Assembly: GCF_024172085.1 (NCBI RefSeq)
Contig: NZ_JAMZDZ010000001.1
Coordinates: forward strand, 620,001 to 684,000
Reading direction: 5' to 3'
Origin: Hamadaea flava
Lineage (GTDB): Bacteria; Actinomycetota; Actinomycetes; Mycobacteriales; Micromonosporaceae
Length of the DNA stretch: 64,000 bases
Shown here: positions 16,831-24,652 of the stretch, one piece after another
How positions within the stretch are numbered: position 1 is the stretch's first letter
Layout: the number at the start of each line of letters is the position of its first letter
Program-made: the position numbers and the translations under genes
The notes under the pieces: model-generated
Seen by the model: only the letters and a program-made list of their open reading frames with translations
Databases searched by the model: none
Told to the model about the DNA's origin: nothing

Positions 16831-16913
16831 GGTGTCCGGCACGGCCTCACGATAGTCACATTCATCGTCGCCGGTGTGCCCCGGGCCTGAGCGGATCATG
16901 AGAGGCTACCGGC

Positions 16914-17753
16914 ATGAGAGTCGGAGTGGTGATCCTGCCGGACCGTCCCTGGGCGCAGGCCCGGCGGCTGTGGGAGAAGGCGGAGGCGGTCGGCTTCCAC
17001 CACGCCTGGACCTACGACCATCTGGGCTGGCGGGACCTCGTCGACGGACCGTGGTACGACGCGATCGCCACCCTGACCGCGGCAGCAGGCGTGACCGAGC
17101 GCATCAGGCTCGGCACGATGGTGGCCTCGCCGAACTTCCGCCATCCGGTGCACTTCGCGCGGGAGATCAGCACGCTGCACGACATCAGCGGCGGCCGCGC
17201 GATGATCGGCGTCGGCGCGGGCGGCCTCGCCGGATTCGACAACGACGTCCTCGGGCAACCACACCTCGACCGGCGGCAGCGGTTCGAACGGTTCGCCGAG
17301 TTCGTGGAGCTGCTGCATCGGCTGCTGCGCGAGGGCCGAGTGACGTTCGACGGAACGTACTACCGGGCGGTGGACGCCCGGTGCGAGGTGAGCGAACTGC
17401 CGCTCGTCATCGCCGCTGAGGGTCCGCGAGGGATCAAGCTCGCCCAGAAGTACGGCGACGCCTGGGTGGCGGGCGGCGACGTGACCGAGGACGTCGAGGA
17501 ATGGTGGGCGTCGGTCGAGCGGCTCAGCGCGCGCAACCCGGTCAGCACCACTCGGTTCCTCATCCTCGACCCGCGGTCGGCCACCTACTCGCTGTCGAGC
17601 GCGGAGTACTTCGTGGACGCCGTGGAACGCGCGGAACGGCTCGGTTTCACCGACGTGCTGACCCATTGGCCCCGGGAGAGCAGCTGGTTCACCGGCAGCG
17701 AGGCGGTGCTGGACGAGGCGATGGCCGAGCTACGGCGACGTCGGCCCGAATGA
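16914..17753 (+). CDS. LLM-class flavin-dependent oxidoreductase
   Basis: A luciferase-like monooxygenase or F420-dependent reductase of 279 residues with a TIM-barrel. It begins MRVGVVILPDRPWAQARRLW after GAGAGG; AWTYDHLGWRDL is the characteristic cofactor-side segment near residue 30, followed by RIRLGTMVASPNFRHPVHFA and the phosphate-binding block GGRAMIGVGAGGLAGFDNDV, then PLVIAAEGPRGIKLAQKYGDAWV. The substrate cannot be inferred. It is monocistronic or followed by the small PH-like membrane protein 70 bases on. Confidence 0.88.
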   Translation: MRVGVVILPDRPWAQARRLWEKAEAVGFHHAWTYDHLGWRDLVDGPWYDAIATLTAAAGVTERIRLGTMVASPNFRHPVHFAREISTLHDISGGRAMIGVGAGGLAGFDNDVLGQPHLDRRQRFERFAEFVELLHRLLREGRVTFDGTYYRAVDARCEVSELPLVIAAEGPRGIKLAQKYGDAWVAGGDVTEDVEEWWASVERLSARNPVSTTRFLILDPRSATYSLSSAEYFVDAVERAERLGFTDVLTHWPRESSWFTGSEAVLDEAMAELRRRRPE

Positions 17754-17823
17754 CCTCTTGATCGTTTGCCGCGCGTGCAATAGCTTCATGCAGCCCCATC
17801 AGCCTGGCCAACGAGGGAACGTC

Positions 17824-18348
17824 ATGAAGCTACAGCGCAGGCGGCGTGCCGGACACATCAGCTTGCTTCTCGGCGTGGGCGCGATCCTCATCGTCGGCGC
17901 GATGGCCGGCTACGAGATGACCGCGTACGGAATCCCGCTCGGGCCGTTCTCGCTGTACTTTCTGGGCTCGATCGCGGTCGCCGGCGGGTTGGCGGTAGTC
18001 GTGTGGGGATTCCGGCCGGCGCCAGTGGTGCTGAGCGACGCGGGTCTCGGACTGCGTACCGCCGGAGTGAAGACGACGCTGCCTTGGCCGCAGGTCGACG
18101 CGCTCATCCTCGAACCGCCGGGCGGTTCAGGGGGCGAGGCGCACCGGCTGGTCTTGGTACCGGCCACCGGAGTCGACCTCGGCGTCCCGATCGAGTACCC
18201 GAACAAGGCGGATCGCCGGAAGTCCCTGATCCTGGTCAAGCTGGACGGGCTGCAACCGACGGTCGACGAGGTGAAGAAGGCGGCACGGCGGTACGCCGGT
18301 GCCAAGTTCGTGGACAAGACCGTCCTTCAACGCAAGCCGGTTCACTGA
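17824..18348 (+). CDS. Two-helix membrane protein with possible PH-like domain
   Basis: ATG 17824 (MKLQRRRRAGHISLL) is preferred over the start 22 codons earlier because a GAGG site lies upstream and the earlier part is not protein-like. Residues 12-30 and 43-62 are transmembrane. The rest (FRPAPVVLSDAGLGLRTAGVKTTLPWPQVDALIL) resembles bacterial PH-type domains that follow two helices. It overlaps the convergent kinase-like gene by 7 bases. Confidence 0.65.
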   Translation: MKLQRRRRAGHISLLLGVGAILIVGAMAGYEMTAYGIPLGPFSLYFLGSIAVAGGLAVVVWGFRPAPVVLSDAGLGLRTAGVKTTLPWPQVDALILEPPGGSGGEAHRLVLVPATGVDLGVPIEYPNKADRRKSLILVKLDGLQPTVDEVKKAARRYAGAKFVDKTVLQRKPVH

Positions 18349-19235
18349 CGCGTGAGGCGGTCGAGCGTACGCAGGCCGAGGCGGGCCATCGGCGGATTGG
18401 TGTCGGCGTAATACCACGGCAAGCCCATGGCCTGCGCGAACGCCCAGGCTCGGCCGCGTTCCCAGGCCAGATCGTCCTCGCCGAGGCGCTCCCGGAGCAC
18501 CTTGCGAGGACCCGCTTCCAGCAGATGCCAGGCGCTGACGAGGTCCAGCGCCGGGTCGGCCGGGCCGAGTCCGCCGACGTCGAGCACGCCGGTGAGGCGG
18601 CCGTCGTCGACCAGCACGTTGCCGGGGATGAGGTCGCCGTGCGTCATGGCGTCGGGCGCGGTCCGGGGCAGCTCCCGGAACTCCGTCCACATCGCCCGCA
18701 GCTGGGGCACGTCGAGGATGCGTACGCTGCGGTCGAAACAGAAGTCGAGCCAGCCGTCCGCCTTCTTCAGGTCGCCGCCACGCCCGCTGCCGCTGAAGGT
18801 ACGCCCCCGGGTGTCGATCGACCGCACGCCTGCGATGAACTCGGCGAGGTCCTCGGCGAAGCCGGTCGACTCCCCCGGGTCCTCGACCGTCGCCACCGTG
18901 CCCGGCAGCCACGTCTGCACCGACCACGGCAGCGGATAGCCCGCGCCCGGCTCACCCAGCGCTACCGGCTCCGGGGTGCGGAAACGCGTACGGCCGGCGA
19001 GTTCGGCCGACGCGTCGGCTTCGGCTCGCAGGTCACGCCCGATCTCGGCGGGGTCGCCGGGCACGAGGGGAAACCGAGCGGCCAGGTCCTCACCGATCCG
19101 GAAGATCGCGTTGACCGTGCCCTCCGAGGACACGACCGGTTTGATCGGCGACGTACGCCATTGCGGGAACTGGTCGTCGACGAGGGAGCGGACGATTTCC
19201 GGAGTGACTTCGAGCTGGTCGTCATGCATCGGCAC
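18342..19235 (-). CDS. Aminoglycoside phosphotransferase-family kinase
   Basis: Protein-kinase-like small-molecule kinase of 297 residues. The catalytic loop is MTHGDLIPGNVLVDDGRL near 200-217 (catalytic Asp in HGD, then Asn), followed by TGVLDVGGLGPADPALDL, where the DxG metal motif appears as LDVGG. The N-lobe contains AIFRIGEDLAARFP in place of the usual ATP lysine region and FRTPEPVALGEPG. Relatives include true antibiotic kinases and many housekeeping APH/choline-kinase-like enzymes; nothing here shows antibiotic specificity. Confidence 0.85.
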   Translation of the reverse strand: MPMHDDQLEVTPEIVRSLVDDQFPQWRTSPIKPVVSSEGTVNAIFRIGEDLAARFPLVPGDPAEIGRDLRAEADASAELAGRTRFRTPEPVALGEPGAGYPLPWSVQTWLPGTVATVEDPGESTGFAEDLAEFIAGVRSIDTRGRTFSGSGRGGDLKKADGWLDFCFDRSVRILDVPQLRAMWTEFRELPRTAPDAMTHGDLIPGNVLVDDGRLTGVLDVGGLGPADPALDLVSAWHLLEAGPRKVLRERLGEDDLAWERGRAWAFAQAMGLPWYYADTNPPMARLGLRTLDRLTRQ

Positions 19236-19240
19236 GCCGA

Positions 19241-19693
19241 TCAGGCTACGTGGTCCTCCGCCAGGAGACCGAGCGCGACCGGGTCACTGTCCAGGGTCGA
19301 TGGCGCCGTCCGGGTCAGCGACATGGCCCGCAGCGAGATCCGCAGCAGCAGTTGCAGCACGACGCCGACGACGGGGAACGCGATCAGATAGACCAGCGCC
19401 TCGACGACGGTGGCCCGGACCTCGTTGGCCGCGCCGAGCGGCACGGGCCGGCCGACGAGCGCGTCCAGGCACATCATCTCGGCCCGGACCAGGTCGAACT
19501 CCAGCCAGCCGATGATCAGCACGCCGAGCACGATGGCGCCCAGGTCGATCAGCCGCGGCGGGAGGTCCGACCAGGCCCGCAGCTCGCCGAGGCCGCGCCC
19601 GAACTGCCGGCTGAACGCGATCAGCTCCACCAACGCCGCGAGGGCGAAGACCGGCAGCAGTTGGGCGACAGTGGAAGCGAAGGCCTCGTGCAT
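19241..19693 (-). CDS. Membrane protein, unknown
   Basis: A 150-residue protein with three hydrophobic segments (about 7-27, 48-66, 97-116) and a polar C-terminus. It ends five bases before the start of the APH-like kinase and runs the same way, so the pair is probably an operon. No family motif is recognised. Confidence 0.6.
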   Translation of the reverse strand: MHEAFASTVAQLLPVFALAALVELIAFSRQFGRGLGELRAWSDLPPRLIDLGAIVLGVLIIGWLEFDLVRAEMMCLDALVGRPVPLGAANEVRATVVEALVYLIAFPVVGVVLQLLLRISLRAMSLTRTAPSTLDSDPVALGLLAEDHVA

Positions 19694-19774
19694 CGGGAAA
19701 GGGTCGCATGACGGGCAGCCCGGCGAAGTCGGAAAGTCGTCATGGCGTACGCCCCGGCCGGTACGTTATGAGGC

Positions 19775-20377
19775 ATGACGTTGCTTCCCCACGCACTGGT
19801 CTGGCGGCGTACCGACACGACGGGCGGCGAGTACGCCGGTTACGACGATCGCGACGGGCTCACCGCGCACGGCTACGCATTCGCGGCCGCTCCAGTGGCG
19901 TACGCCTGCCGCTATGAGCTGTCGGCCGACAGCCGGTGGGCCAGCAGCCGTCTCGACGTGACCGTCGAAGGCCCGGGCTTTCTGCGTACCCTCAAGATGG
20001 AAAGAGCGAGTGGCCGCTGGCGGATCACGACCTCGGAGCGTGGGAACCTCAACGCCGTTCTGCCGACCGCCCCGCTGGCGGGTACCGAGGAGCCGGAGCG
20101 GCTGGCCGACGCGCTGGACGTCGACCTGTACGCGTCGCCGCTGACCAACACGCTGCCGATCCGGCGGCTGAACCTGCTCGGCCGGCCCGCCGGGACGAGC
20201 AGCACGATCACCGCGGCGTGGGTGTTGTTGCCGAGCCTGGCCGTGGTGCCGTCCGAGCAGACCTACACGGTGCTCGGTGACGGCCAGATCCGGTACGCCT
20301 CCGGCACCTTCAGTGCGGACCTGACGCTCGACGAGGGCGGGTACGTCGTGACGTATCCCGGCCTCGCCGATCGGTAG
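19775..20377 (+). CDS. Putative glycolipid-binding protein (PF06475/DUF1089-like)
   Basis: A 200-residue single-domain protein. The sequence order matches the family: DTTGGEYAGYDDRDGLTAHGYAF at the N-terminus (a polar beta-rich start), then ADALDVDLYASPLTNTLPIRR, AAWVLLPSLAVVPSEQTYTVL, IRYASGTFSADLTLDEGGYV and VTYPGL at the end. The glycolipid-binding role is inferred in the literature by structure and is not proven. It is monocistronic, ending 16 bases before the convergent secreted-protein gene. Confidence 0.8.
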   Translation: MTLLPHALVWRRTDTTGGEYAGYDDRDGLTAHGYAFAAAPVAYACRYELSADSRWASSRLDVTVEGPGFLRTLKMERASGRWRITTSERGNLNAVLPTAPLAGTEEPERLADALDVDLYASPLTNTLPIRRLNLLGRPAGTSSTITAAWVLLPSLAVVPSEQTYTVLGDGQIRYASGTFSADLTLDEGGYVVTYPGLADR

Positions 20378-20393
20378 ACCTCACCCGGTAGAT

Positions 20394-21512
20394 CTAGGGA
20401 AGCAGCTGGTCGGGCACCATGTCGAACAGCCCGAAGTACGCGCTCGCGTACTGGCCGTCCGGCAGCAACGTCGACGTGCTGACGTGGGTGAACGCCTCGA
20501 CGCCGACCCAGCCCTGGAAGACGCCGTCGTCGTCGACGACCTGCAGCAGCGGCCGGGGATGCGAGTTCGCCTTGTAGCAGGGCTGGCCCTGGGCGAGGCA
20601 TTGGCACCAGTACCACTCGGTGTTGCGCCGCCCGCCGCCGATCTCGGCGATGTAGCGGACGCGGTTCTTGGTGGGGAACGTGGCGCCGCAGTTGCAGCTG
20701 GAGTTGTGCTGGTTCCAGCCGATGCACTGGGCGTTGGCGCAGACCTGCCACGGATTGTTGTAGTTCGCGTCGCCAGGCGTCTGGTTGCCCGAGCCGAACC
20801 ACCAGGTGCCCCCGGTGCTCTGCCGGCTCACCGTGCCGCCGTTCTCGACGACGAACGTGCCGGTGTACTTGCGGGCGTTGTAGCGCGCGTCGGTGACGAG
20901 CTGCGTCATCGTCGCCCGGGTCTCCCGGCCCAGGCCCGCGTTGCTGCCGTAGCCGATGCCGAAGGTCGCCGAGTAGTCGCTGAACACGCCGGCCGCGGGG
21001 ATCTGCGGCGGGTTGGTGTACAAGGTCGCGCTGTTCATCCGGGCGACCGTGCCGAGGCTGGTGAGGTTCCAGTACTCCGTCAGCGGGCTGCGCGCGTTCC
21101 CGGCCGCGTCCTTGGTCCAGGTGATCTTCAGGCGTCCGTCCGATGTGTAGGAATAGGCGCCCTGGAAACCGCCGGTCGGGTCGCCGGCGAATCCGTCGAC
21201 CGTCTTGACGTAACAGTCCGGCACGTCACCGCTGCAGTCGGCGTACACGGAGTCGACGCGGACGGGTTGGTCGAGCAGGTTCCAGGTCCAGTAGTTGTGT
21301 ACTACCGCGCCGTCGGTGGTGAACGCGTAGTACCCGAGGCGTACCCAGTCGCGGTAGTTGTTGACGCTCGCCTGGTCGAGCCCGGCCACGGCCACGACCC
21401 AATTCGCCTTGCCCGCCGGGAGGGCGGTCGCTGCCCGGGCCGGGCCGGCCGGCACGAGCAGCCCCGCCACGAGCAGCGATGCTGCGATCCATCGTCGCTT
21501 CATGGCGGACAT
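20394..21512 (-). CDS. Secreted Cys- and Trp-rich protein, unknown
   Basis: A 372-residue protein exported by a clear signal peptide (MKRRWIAASLLVAGLLVPAG...ARA). The mature part is rich in Asn, Thr, Trp and Tyr. It carries an eight-Cys stretch in two clusters (PWQVCANAQCIGWN ... SSCNCGATF and WYWCQCLAQGQPC), probably disulphide-bonded, and another pair YADCSGDVPDC near the N-terminus. I recognise no catalytic family. ATG 21512 and 21503 are both possible starts. An extracellular structural or enzyme role is all that can be said. Confidence 0.65.
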   Translation of the reverse strand: MSAMKRRWIAASLLVAGLLVPAGPARAATALPAGKANWVVAVAGLDQASVNNYRDWVRLGYYAFTTDGAVVHNYWTWNLLDQPVRVDSVYADCSGDVPDCYVKTVDGFAGDPTGGFQGAYSYTSDGRLKITWTKDAAGNARSPLTEYWNLTSLGTVARMNSATLYTNPPQIPAAGVFSDYSATFGIGYGSNAGLGRETRATMTQLVTDARYNARKYTGTFVVENGGTVSRQSTGGTWWFGSGNQTPGDANYNNPWQVCANAQCIGWNQHNSSCNCGATFPTKNRVRYIAEIGGGRRNTEWYWCQCLAQGQPCYKANSHPRPLLQVVDDDGVFQGWVGVEAFTHVSTSTLLPDGQYASAYFGLFDMVPDQLLP

Positions 21513-21575
21513 TAGACATCATGAATCTATTTTCGGCAACGCCCGAAATTCCGCTGCCGGCTCGTCGCCGCCCGG

Positions 21576-22187
21576 TCAGGCGGTGGGCGTACGGCGGCCG
21601 CCGTAGGACTCGATGAGCGCGTCGGCCACCGTCGCCGCGTCGGCCTCCGCCAGCTCCGCCGGATACTCCGGCATCAGGTCGTCCCAGACCACCAGCCACG
21701 ATCCGTACAGCTGCGGCTGCCCCTCCGGCCGGGCGAAGAACCACATGTGCAGGTGCGCCGCCCCGTCGCCGATGCGGTACGCGTGCGCGCGGGTGATGCC
21801 CGGCAGCGCCTGGATGTGGCCGACGAGATGCTTGGTGAGCACGCCCAGCTCGGCCGCCAGCTCGTCCGGCAGGTCGGCCAGGTCATAGTGGTCACGCGGG
21901 TGCAGCATCAAGACAAGTGGTACGCCGACGCGCTGAATCCGGGTGAGCCGCCAGGTATCGGTGAACCAGATGCCGTCATCGCGATGGTCGCAGGATCTGC
22001 AGTCGGCCGGGTCCTCGCCGTGGCGGGGCGGCTCAGGCATCACCGGCGGGCGCAGCGGCGTGACCCGCAGTCCCTCCTGCTCGAACGGGCTGATGTCCCA
22101 GCCGGTCATGCGCGCCAACGGCAGCCGCCCCTCCGCGTCGGCGGCGGCGATCGCGTGGGCGTAGTACTCCTCAGGGTCCATGGCCAT
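21576..22187 (-). CDS. HIT-like (histidine-triad) family protein
   Basis: The segment GDGAAHLHMWFFARPEG near 140-157 is an HxHxxx histidine-triad variant with Met, Trp and Phe where a third His is usual, so it is a divergent HIT-fold nucleotide-binding protein. An upstream GGIPRxDH-type segment is replaced by LMLHPRDHYDLADLPDELAAE, as in many actinobacterial HIT-like proteins. CRSCDHRDDGIWFTDT near residue 63 could bind a metal. The 203 residues include no membrane segment. Hydrolase or transferase activity on a nucleotide conjugate is inferred. Confidence 0.75.
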   Translation of the reverse strand: MAMDPEEYYAHAIAAADAEGRLPLARMTGWDISPFEQEGLRVTPLRPPVMPEPPRHGEDPADCRSCDHRDDGIWFTDTWRLTRIQRVGVPLVLMLHPRDHYDLADLPDELAAELGVLTKHLVGHIQALPGITRAHAYRIGDGAAHLHMWFFARPEGQPQLYGSWLVVWDDLMPEYPAELAEADAATVADALIESYGGRRTPTA

Positions 22188-22230
22188 GATCAGGACCCTA
22201 GAGCATGGGGTCCGCCCGGCGGGGGTTCCG

Positions 22231-22884
22231 TCAAGAGGCGGCGGGTTGGTAGACGAATCCGGTCAACGGCGCGAGGACCTTCCAGTCGAGCGCCTCATAG
22301 AGCGCCCGGCCCTGGACCGTCGCGCCGAGAATGCCGGTAGACGCTCCATTCTCGACGGCCGCGGCGGTGAGCGTGCCCATCACCACCGTCCCGAGGCCAC
22401 GACGCTGGTGCGCCGGTTCGGTGATGATCTGGTCGAAGACCCCGGCGGTGCCGGTCACTCCGAGCTGGCCGGCCGCGGCGAGATCGCCGGCGGCGCCATG
22501 GACCCGCACGCGGGTGACACCGTCGGCGGTCTCGGCGGTGACGGCGTACCCCTCAGGCGCCTGCACGCGCGACGGGCGCAGGTCGACGGCCATCAGGAAG
22601 CACGGATCGAGGGGCTCCCAACCGGCGGGGAACCACGGCTCCATCTCGCTAGACGGAAGGAACCCCTTGATACAGGTGGTGGGCTCGGTGATCGTGCCGA
22701 TGAGGCTGCGGGCGACCGCGGCGTCGGTCTCGGTGTCGCCGGTGAGCAGGACGTGCCGGACCAGCTGGGTCGGCTGACCGACCTCGATCCGCAAGCCGTA
22801 AGGCTCGTCCACCGGCTTGGGCGTACCCCGCGAGACGGCCCACCCTTCGGCCCATAGCCGTGCGACGTCCAGCATCCAGCCCAC
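22231..22884 (-). CDS. GNAT-family N-acetyltransferase
   Basis: The C-terminal half has the GNAT acetyl-CoA signature: DQIITEPAHQRRGLGTVVMG, where RRGLG is the Q/RxxGxG/A loop, then NGASTGILGATVQGRALYEA (motif B, ending LDWKVL). The N-terminal half (to about 110) is unassigned and may set substrate choice. The start is GTG 22884 or ATG 22875. It ends 44 bases before the HIT-like gene in the same direction. Confidence 0.85.
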   Translation of the reverse strand: MGWMLDVARLWAEGWAVSRGTPKPVDEPYGLRIEVGQPTQLVRHVLLTGDTETDAAVARSLIGTITEPTTCIKGFLPSSEMEPWFPAGWEPLDPCFLMAVDLRPSRVQAPEGYAVTAETADGVTRVRVHGAAGDLAAAGQLGVTGTAGVFDQIITEPAHQRRGLGTVVMGTLTAAAVENGASTGILGATVQGRALYEALDWKVLAPLTGFVYQPAAS

Positions 22885-22922
22885 CCCCGTGTACGCGCCG
22901 ACGTGCTGCCGGCCAGGTAAAC

Positions 22923-23684
22923 CTAGCTGGGGTGGACGTCGAACTCCACGTCATACCGGTCACCCCGGTAGCGCGAGCGGCCCCACTCGATCGCCGAGCC
23001 CGAGGCGTCGTAGGCCACCCGGTCGATGACGAACGACGGCAGCCCGATCGGCACTTCGAGCAGCTCGGCGTCGGTCTCGTCGAGGGCGATGACGGACACT
23101 CGATGGGCAGCGGTCGCCACCTGCACACCCCAGTGCTCCTGAAGGATGACGTACAGGGACTGGTCGTCGGCGAGCAGGTCGGCCAGGCCCGGGAACCGGT
23201 TCGCCGACAGGTGCGTGTTCTCGACCGCGATGGGCACCCCGTCGGCCGTACGCACCCGGTGCAGGGCGACGATCGGATCGCCTTCGGCCAGTTGCAGACG
23301 TTGTGACACCAGTTCGGTCGCTGGGCGTACGCCTAAGGAAACGACCCGCGCACCCGGCTCCAGACCGCGCAGCCGCATGTCGTGGCTGAACGAGCCGGTG
23401 GTCGTGCCGTGCGTGAGGCGCGGCTCGGCCACGTAGGTGCCCGCGCCGTTGACGCGGCGTACGAGCCCCCGGGTGACCAAGTCGGTGATCGCCTGGCGGG
23501 CGGTCATCCGCGCGACCTGGAAGCGTTCGGCGATCGACCGCTCCGACGGCAGCAGGGTGCCGGGCGGCTGCTCGCGGGCCATCGCCTCGAGGATCTCCCG
23601 CAGTTGCTCGCCCTTGGCGCGGTCGGTGTCGAACGCGTCGGGGAGCGGAATCTCCGGGAACGTGTTGTGCGGGCTGCGGGCCAT
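22923..23684 (-). CDS. GntR/HutC-family regulator with UTRA domain (DasR-like)
   Basis: Residues 28-95 form the GntR winged helix (PPGTLLPSERSIAERFQVAR ... TARQAITDLVTRGLVRRVNG); residues 105-250 form the UTRA ligand-binding domain (RVVSLGVRPATELVSQRL, then AVENTHLSANRFPGL). DasR and NagR relatives bind glucosamine- or GlcNAc-phosphates. It is the last gene of a leftward group with a SIS protein, a ceramidase-like hydrolase and a BadF-type sugar kinase. A dre-like site lies at the head of that group, so this regulator is its probable controller. Confidence 0.88.
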   Translation of the reverse strand: MARSPHNTFPEIPLPDAFDTDRAKGEQLREILEAMAREQPPGTLLPSERSIAERFQVARMTARQAITDLVTRGLVRRVNGAGTYVAEPRLTHGTTTGSFSHDMRLRGLEPGARVVSLGVRPATELVSQRLQLAEGDPIVALHRVRTADGVPIAVENTHLSANRFPGLADLLADDQSLYVILQEHWGVQVATAAHRVSVIALDETDAELLEVPIGLPSFVIDRVAYDASGSAIEWGRSRYRGDRYDVEFDVHPS

Positions 23685-23705
23685 GGTGCTCCGAACAGGA
23701 CGTGG

Positions 23706-24446
23706 TCAGGCGTCGCCGAGACGGACACGCCCACCGTACTGCCGCAGGATCTCGGCGTTGCGTTCGTAACCGCCGGGCGTGTTGGCCGAACGGTACACCA
23801 AGGACGGCGTTCCCGCCGCCATCTGACGCCCGACGACCTCGGCCACCAGCAGATTCGCCGCGAGTACGCCGGTCAGACCGGACAGCGGCCCGAATCTGTC
23901 GCCCTCCGGCAGCGGCACCGCCGCGTCACCCCAGGGTGCTCCATTGTCGATGACGACGTCGGCGAGCTCGGCCAGCGACGGGCTGCGCTGGGCGGTGGTG
24001 GCGTGGTCGACCGAGGTGATCGCGATCACCCGATGCCCCCGCGACTGGGCCAGCTGGACCATCTCGACGACCGCCGTGTTGCCGCCGGAGTTGGACGCGA
24101 TCACGAAGACGTCCGCCGGCCGGATGTCGGCCAGCGCCCAGATGCGCTCGGCCACCCCGGACTCCCGTTCGAGCAGCGGATCGAGGATGTCGGCGGGCTT
24201 GGCGTCTCCATAGTAGACAAGATCGCGGATGGCGAGCTGATTCGCCGGGATCAGCCCACCGGCCCGGCCGACCAGCTCCAACGCCACCGCCCGCGAATGC
24301 CCCGTGCCGTACGCCTGAAGCACGCCACCGGCGGTGAGCGCGTCGGCGACCAGCCGCCCCGCCTCGGCGATCGCATCGCGTTGCGTGGTGATCAGCCGCT
24401 CCACGGCGGCCCGGGCGACCTCGGCGTACGCGTCCTGGTCGATCAT
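23706..24446 (-). CDS. SIS-domain phosphosugar-binding protein
   Basis: A 246-residue sugar-isomerase fold of the UPF0309 type. VLQAYGTGHSRAVALELVGR near residue 42 is the phosphate-binding loop, and FVIASNSGGNTAVVEMVQLA with VIAITSV is the second Ser-rich strand-loop. AAGG at a good distance before ATG 24446 marks the start (AAGGAG, 5 bases). With a neighbouring sugar kinase and DasR-like regulator it probably handles an amino-sugar phosphate, in the manner of MurQ or GlmS-like isomerases. Confidence 0.85.
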   Translation of the reverse strand: MIDQDAYAEVARAAVERLITTQRDAIAEAGRLVADALTAGGVLQAYGTGHSRAVALELVGRAGGLIPANQLAIRDLVYYGDAKPADILDPLLERESGVAERIWALADIRPADVFVIASNSGGNTAVVEMVQLAQSRGHRVIAITSVDHATTAQRSPSLAELADVVIDNGAPWGDAAVPLPEGDRFGPLSGLTGVLAANLLVAEVVGRQMAAGTPSLVYRSANTPGGYERNAEILRQYGGRVRLGDA

Positions 24447-24560
24447 CGCTCTCCTTCGGTCTTGCTGTTTCTTATGGCGCTTCTTGCTCGCGCTCTTATG
24501 ACGCTGCTCGCTCGCGTGGCTTTGTGGCCTCGCGTGGCCCGCCTCATCCGCGGGAGTTCG

Positions 24561-24623
24561 TGATCTCCGGAGGGTGGCGTACCCATCCCCCGCGCTGACA
24601 GGTAGCCGGCCCTCCGGAGATCA
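24561..24623. repeat. Perfect 14-bp inverted repeat TGATCTCCGGAGGG
   Basis: TGATCTCCGGAGGG at 24561-24574 pairs exactly with CCCTCCGGAGATCA at 24610-24623, spacer 35 bases. It lies between the ceramidase-like stop (24653) and the SIS start (24446), so it may end or attenuate the upstream transcript. Beside it, 24470-24540 holds a degenerate GCTCGCG-rich repeat; no gene is seen in this 206-base gap. Confidence 0.65.
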
Positions 24624-24652
24624 GCTGCCGTCGCCGAAGTCGCCATCAGGGG

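Noticed and set aside
18342-19235. Dedicated aminoglycoside resistance gene
   Set aside because: It has the APH fold motifs, but no resistance-specific features or antibiotic cluster is nearby, so only a family-level call is given.
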